From positions 23,663,126 through 23,727,125 of the forward strand of contig NC_063261.1 in the NCBI RefSeq assembly GCF_019578655.1: a stretch of DNA of 64,000 bases. The letters run 5' to 3'. Origin of the DNA: Ricinus communis. Taxonomy: Eukaryota; Streptophyta; Magnoliopsida; Malpighiales; Euphorbiaceae. Positions 58,568-64,000 of the stretch are shown in pieces (position 1 is the first letter of the stretch; every line of letters begins with the position of its first letter). Both the position numbers and the translations under genes were made by a program. The notes under the pieces were generated by a model, which was not told the DNA's origin, ran no database searches, and worked only from the letters and a program-made list of their open reading frames with translations.

Positions 58568-60917
58568 CAATTATACGAAGTTGACTTGTTTATTAGATAA
58601 AACTATTTTTGAAATTTATTAATTTTGCAAAATTTAAAAACTAGCCATATTATCTTTGCTTGGCATATCATATCATACTATTTATTCAAGTGTAACAAGC
58701 AATAAGCACGGTTTAGGAAAATCCAAGAATTTCAAACTTTCTAGAATTATCAAATATCAGGAATTTTAAAATTAAATTTTCAGAATTATATCGCAGTATA
58801 AAATTTTTTATCCTGAATTGTATTAACGTTTTGGGATAGTTCGGTGTGGAAATTCGATCTAATAGGACGGTACGGACAATAAAGATTTAGAAATTTTCTA
58901 TTTTAAATAACTAAAGATATTTTTTTTTTAACTTAAATCAATTAAACCAAAGTTAATCTAAAATTATATAACAAAAAATAAAATCACTATAATTACAATA
59001 TACTTGCATTCAACAACTACATAATAGAGAAGTTTATTTTTAATCCATCAAGCTAATAAAAAAGTACATATATTAAATGTGTATTTAATAGTTCTAATCC
59101 ACCAAGCTCAATATTTACAATATTTACAATATTTTATCGGATCCCTCTAATACAATATAATGTCTTTTTATTAAAAGACACACTATTAGTAAGAATTATT
59201 TTATAAACATGATTAATTTCATATTAGCACTATATCACTATAAGTTAATAAATTAATTTTTCAGCACTATAATAATTCTTATTATTAAAATTTTTAAAAA
59301 ATTAGATTCTATATTTTTTAATTAAATAAATGATAACGATGTGAGTTTGTAACTTTACTAAAAAATCGAGATAAACTTAGTGAATAATTAATGTTGTAAT
59401 AAAATATAAAACTTAGTACTTCTATTTTATATTTGGGTCATTAAGTTTAAATTTTATTAGAATAGAATTATTAGATTTATATCTGGTAAGGTTTTTTATC
59501 CTTGAATTTAAGTTTGAGCTTAAGTTTTGAGTTTATCTATTATAAAAATAGTCATATATATATAAAATTTTAAATTAGTTCTGATTTCGGTTCTTCAGTT
59601 CGGAACAATATGGGATGATTCAATACGTTTCTTGATATGAAGAACTAATGAGATCAGAACCGTACCAAAAGGAAATTTCGATATAATCCGGTTTGGAAAA
59701 AGTCGTTGATCAATAAATATTTTCGATTCTGAATACTTTAGGTTCGATTTTTGGTACGGTCTGGAATCTTGGGGTCTCATGCTCAGCCCTAAGTATAACA
59801 TTTATTAACAAGAAACAATCAGACTAATAAACAAAATAAAAAACCTTTAAGCTTAGAAATTTTTTACTTATTTCCTTATCTATATACTAAATCGATAGAT
59901 GATGATTCATATTCATTAGTTTAAACAATATAGTATATATTAATCATCTAATATCAAAATGTACAATATTTATTTATATATATATATATATAACATTTTT
60001 TTATTTATTATATGATGAATATATAAAATTTAAATAAGAATTTCTCGAAATCTTAATTTCTGTTAAGATTATAAAATCATTATGAACAACTTTAGGTGCC
60101 CCATCAATCAACTTGCCCATATATCAGCATTATCCAAATCTAAAATTAAGGCTGTCAAGAAAAGGAATAGATTTCATCGATCTATAAGCACCAACTAGAG
60201 GATGGTTCCGAACATCAATGAACATAAGTTACTACCAAATGCATCATTACTGCAAAAGAAGTTGTTTTGAGAACACTCTAAATGTAAAATATGAAGCCCA
60301 AGAATTGAGTAAATAAATAATCAGCGCTAAATTACCTTTACCATCCATAAGTTACTACCATAATTTTTATTTTGTAACACTAAATTTCCTAAATTTCAAT
60401 TTTAATATTACTAAACTTTATGTTATCTATTTCTAATAAATATCAAATGGAAAAATAACGTGGCAGTCCACGTGTATAGATTTTCTTTTTCTTTTTCAAA
60501 ACCATATTATTTAAATGATACATATCAACTTATGTATCTCACTGTTGAATTTCTTATCTCTCGTCCTTTAATCTCTTTGTAGACTCTAAAATCAATCAAA
60601 TTAAAATCACAAAACTCACATACCAAAGATCAAATCCAATTTATCATCAAATGCATAATCAACACCATCTGTAGATTAAAAAGAAAATAAAAGATTTATA
60701 ATTACAAATCAAGACACACAAAGATTTAAACTTACAAAACTAATTAAAAAGGAAAGAATGTATTTACAAATTGATTAAAACCCACAAAAATCATAGGGTT
60801 TCAACATTTATCTACTGATTTTGAGAGTGGAAGTAGATAATTTTATAGCTGAGTTCTTTAATGACTTGAACATCTTTATTTTTTTTTGTGGTAGGAAAAA
60901 TGACATCGTTTTAAAAA
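58568..60917. other. AT-rich spacer with possible decayed element at 59.58-59.79 kb
   Basis: No gene is seen. 59580-59790 contains repeated GGTTCGG/GGTACGGT-type phrases and reads GGGCTGAGCATGAGACCCCA on the minus strand. This is a look often seen at ends of plant DNA transposons, but I could not place a second end. Confidence 0.35.
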
Positions 60918-60995
60918 TTACTTATCCCTTTTTTGTTATAATATTTAATAAGATAATTACGTATCCCTTTTTTGTTATAATATTTAATAAGATAA
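60918..60995. repeat. 39 bp tandem duplication
   Basis: Two units at 60918-60956 and 60957-60995 (TTAC.TATCCCTTTTTTGT to AATAAGATAA) differ at one base. Confidence 0.93.
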
Positions 60996-61312
60996 TTACG
61001 ATAAAAAATTTTGTGATGTTAAAATTAAAATTCAGGGAGTTTAATATTAAAAATTAAAAATTAGGAATTTGCCTTCTTTTTTTTTTTTTTTATAACTAAA
61101 GTGAATGGGGAGGATAATTTAGCCAAATAACAACTTTAGCATATGTATTCAGTATTCAGAAAGAAAAGGCTTCAAACATCATTTTATCATACTATACCCC
61201 TGCATTTTCCTATTTTACCCTGTGATTTCTCCATCTCTTCAGCAATAGCATGCCAACACGTGTACATCATGTCCCACCACCCACACTCATAATTTCTAGA
61301 GTACAATCTCCG
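60996..61312. other. Spacer before the Mutator-like element
   Basis: No gene is seen. A T run lies at 61076-61091. Confidence 0.5.
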
Positions 61313-61451
61313 GGTAATTAGCCAGTTGATACCAATTCTTGGCACTATATATCAATTTGATATCAAAACTTTAATTTGAATCGATTTGATGACAAACGTA
61401 CATAAAACTATTTCAATTTAGTCCCAACGGTCAAATTTCGACAACCGGTGG

Positions 61452-61512
61452 TGACGTGGCATGCTGAGTAGGAATACTCAGGTGTTTTGCCCGCTCAGCA
61501 TGTGCCACGTCA
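61452..61512. repeat. Near-palindrome in the Mutator-like terminal region
   Basis: TGACGTGGCATGCTGAG (61452-61468) pairs with CTCAGCATGTGCCACGTCA (61494-61512), with a 2-base bulge and a 25-base loop. Both arms contain ACGTGGC, the G-box-like core of bZIP and bHLH sites. Confidence 0.85.
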
Positions 61513-61794
61513 ATTAATGACGCTGACTCACCAAATCCCTAAATTAAACCCCAATTCCCCTAATTTCTCCTAATTAAACCCTAATTCTATTTTCCTATCT
61601 TCTATTCTCCTCTCCTTTCCTATTCCCCTCTCTTCTTTCCCGCTCCTCTTCCCCGTAACTCCCGTAACTCCTATTACCCCCACTGTCACAATATTCTCGC
61701 ATTTGAAAATCTCTCATTCTTTCTTAGTTCGTTGTCGATTATTTCACATTGCAGAGTGGGTTTTACATTATACATTATTGATCGCATCGCATAA

Positions 61795-64000
61795 TGTCTC
61801 TTGAATGGAGGCGAATGGAAGAAAGCAAAAGGCAGCCTGTGTACTGTAAGTCATATAACTTGCATTTTGTATTTTAGTTTAGCTTCAGTTAAAATAATGG
61901 TAACTTGCATTTTGTTCTTGTGCTCTGTATGTTGCATGTTGATGGTTGTGCTTGATTTTTGGTAACTTGCAAATGATGATCTTATGTTTTGTGTTTTGTT
62001 GTGGTGTTTGGTGTTTGGTGTTTTGAAACCCTTTTCCTTATTGATTTTCATTGTATGATATAGCTTAGTGTTTGCATTGAGTGACTGTAATATAGAGAAT
62101 GACATTGATTTATTTTATCCATTTTACCACATGCAGTGCCTTATACAGAGTACTTCAGTATAGAATGTCATTGTTTTGGGATAGATGGTAGGGGTAGGCC
62201 AAAAATTAGAGATGTTGGGAGCATAGATTTATGTTCTGCTGATATGATGTCAAGATTAGAGATAGATGCAATGGCCAGAGAATTGGGTCTGGTACCTGCA
62301 TCATTTCTATGTTCTGGAAGCATCCAAAGAAAAGTGACACAGATGGTTTGAGAAATTTAGATAATGACAGTGATAGTATTGAGATGTCTTTCAATGTTGA
62401 TGAGTAAAGAGTGATTCATGTTTATGCTAGGGATAAGGTAAATATGCAACAAGATCATTTAGAACCAACTGAGAATGTTGTGCATGCTGATAATATTGAA
62501 TCATCTGAGGAAGTGAGAATGCTAAGTAGTGATGACACTAGCTTAGAAGAGGTACAAATTGAACAAGATGGTCATGGGGATGATGATAGTGAGGAGTTTG
62601 AAAGTGAGGCTGATGAGGAGGACCCTGAATTTGTTGATTCTGATTATGACTTGCACGATGAAGATGATGATGATTTATTTGAAAAATTTGTTGATATGGA
62701 GTTAGAAAGGGATAGAACAAGGGTTAATGAAGAAATAATTAGTGGTGAGGGTTCAGATGAGACTATTTATGCACCAAGTGATGAGCTTAGGTCATGCTCT
62801 TCATCTGATGAAAGTGATATTGATTCGAGGAAGACAAAATGACCAATTTTTGATGAGGAGACAGATATGGCCAACCCTAATTTGAAGATAGGCATGTTGT
62901 TTAGTACTTTTAGGCAGTTTAAAGATGCAGTGAAGAACTACTCAATAAGGAGCAGGAATCAAGTAATTTTTGATCCAAATACAAAAATAAAATGTAAAGC
63001 AAAGTGCAAAAAGGAATGTGGATTTTTTATTTAGGCTTACTTGAAGACAGATGATAAGAACAATGTGTAAATCAAGTCTGCAAAGTTTGATCACAGTTGC
63101 ACAAAAGAGCACTATAACAGACATGTTAATGCTAAATACATTGCCATGAAGTATGTGGAAAGGTTTAGGGCTGATCCAAGTTGGGCAATTCAATGTATTA
63201 TTCAAACTGTTAAGGAGGATATGGCAGTTGATGTGTCTAAGCTAAAGGCTTGGAGAGCTAGGAACATTGCTCTGAAGTTCATTGATGGTGATGAAAGAGA
63301 GCAATTGGGTAGACTGCATGATTACAAACTTGAGTTGCTAAGGAGTAATCCTGGGTCCACAATTGTGCTACATTTGGAGGAACAAGTGTTCAAGGTTTTA
63401 TATGAATGTTTTGCTGCCCTAAAGGATGGATTCAAGTATTGCAGACCTTTAATATCAATTGATGGTTGTTGGTTGAAAGAGATTTATGGTGGGCAGCTAC
63501 TAACAGCTATAGCAATTGATGCCAACGACTGTATATATCCAGTTGCTTGGGCAGTTGTTCAAAAGGAGAACAAGGATAACTGGAAATGGTTCTTAGACCT
63601 ACTAGCAGTTGACTTGGAACTCAACAACAGTCACCACTGGACCTTTGTGAGTGACAGACAGAAGATACAAGCTTCTATTCCTTTTATTTTAATATTTTTT
63701 TTAGTATTTATGTGAATTATTATATGTTGGAGTTGTTAATTTTCTTTTCTTTTTTATGCTTAATTAGGGTTTAATTCCTGCAATTGAAGAGATGTTTCCC
63801 AATGCAGAACACAGATTTTGTGTTAGACATGTCCACAATAATTTCAAGAAAAAGTTTAATACATTAGGACTAAAAGAGTTAATATGGGGGGCTGCCAGGG
63901 CTAGTTATGTGCAAATGTTCCAGAAAATAATGGATAAAATTATAAAAATTTCTACAAGAGGACATAACTATATGAACAATATACCCTCCCACCATTGGTC
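61795..64000 (+). pseudogene. MuDR-family transposase (MULE), stop-containing, partial
   Basis: Cut-and-paste DDE transposase of the Mutator superfamily. A short first exon (MSLEWRRMEESKRQPVY, ending at GTAAGT near 61847) is followed by YTEYFSIECHCFGIDGRGR, an N-terminal domain. Then come an Asp/Glu-rich linker (62500-62830) and the MuDR DNA-binding region (IGMLFSTFRQFKDAVKNYSI and KCKKECGFFI). The MULE catalytic core starts RPLISIDGCWLKEIYGGQLL and leads to AIDANDCIYPVAWAVVQKEN and HWTFVSDRQK. After an intron it resumes GLIPAIEEMFPNAEHRFCVR. The downstream zinc-knuckle is outside the window. Four in-frame stops occur (62405, 62840, 63032, 63068). There is a probable frameshift near 62313 and a GT-to-AT change at the intron donor (63665). 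It is not functional as it stands. Confidence 0.88.

Larger units (their letters stand above)
61313..64000 (+). mobile_element. MuDR-type Mutator-like transposon, left part, inactive
   Basis: An autonomous-type Mutator element that runs off the window. A plausible left end begins GGGTAATTAGCCAGTTGATA at 61313. The first few hundred bases are non-coding, and GC-richer DNA contains a 17-19 bp near-palindrome (61452-61468 with 61494-61512). A transposase gene follows. The right end is not in view. The target duplication cannot be tested here. Confidence 0.8.

Noticed and set aside
59580..59800. Minus-strand frame at 59595-59801 as a gene
   Set aside because: It lies over repetitive GGTTCGG/GGTACGG phrases typical of decayed transposon ends; no protein family match.

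Overview
This is a 64 kb piece of nuclear DNA from a flowering plant, almost certainly a eudicot. The genes have many short introns with GT-AG borders, the gaps are very AT-rich, plant-specific families are present (CASPL, CLE, HIPP), and both plastid and mitochondrial DNA have been inserted. The CASP-like protein looks to me most like Euphorbiaceae (castor-bean-like) sequence. That is an impression from memory, not a search result.

Intact genes, in order: cytosolic HSP70 (2880-5319, -), with a perfect heat-shock element just upstream of its TATA box; a three-exon CLE peptide precursor resembling CLE46 (7647-8119, -); tRNA-Pro(AGG) at 10455 (+); a UBC7/13/14-type ubiquitin-conjugating enzyme (16817-20142, +, six exons); CASP-like protein 4C1 (26309-27090, +, three exons); the 37-residue oligosaccharyltransferase subunit OST4 (28561-28674, -); tRNA-Arg(CCG) at 29332 (-); tRNA-His(GTG) at 30893 (-); cytosolic UDP-xylose synthase (35776-38829, +, 12 exons); and an organellar methionyl-tRNA synthetase (39635-46179, -, 12 exons). 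All spliced reading frames close exactly. Broken genes include an RPM1-like NLR relic near 1.9-2.2 kb and a HIPP-type metal-binding protein remnant near 32.1-32.6 kb.

From about 46.3 kb the window leaves the gene block. From 47.59 to at least 51.4 kb, probably to 52.3 kb, there is a mosaic of organelle DNA shards. They include ycf3, rpoC2, ndhD, atpH, several rrn23 pieces, trnT-GGU, an SSU rRNA piece, ycf1, ycf4, ndhH, psaC, ycf2, rpl2, rps8 and rpoC1 from the plastid, and the start of mitochondrial cox2. They are joined in scrambled order and orientation. After that come decayed mobile elements: a DUF1985-type coding remnant (52.95-54.84 kb), a reverse-strand Ty3/gypsy gag remnant (54.9-55.9 kb), a 1.35 kb element with roughly 400 bp inverted arms and an apparent 9 bp target duplication (57.2-58.6 kb), and the left part of a MuDR-type Mutator transposon (61.3 kb to the window end) disabled by stop codons.

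The gene content makes sense as one ancestral neighbourhood. From memory, Arabidopsis keeps CLE46-UBC7-UXS3 together on chromosome 5, UBC13-UXS5 and UBC14-CASPL4C1-OVA1 on chromosome 3, and HSP70-OST4 pairs at two loci. This window holds all of these in one run, so the Arabidopsis loci look like partly emptied copies of it. The genes are otherwise ordinary housekeeping or developmental genes with no shared pathway. Large gaps (20.5-26.2, 8.2-16.7 and 32.6-35.1 kb) are AT-rich with microsatellites and tandem repeats.
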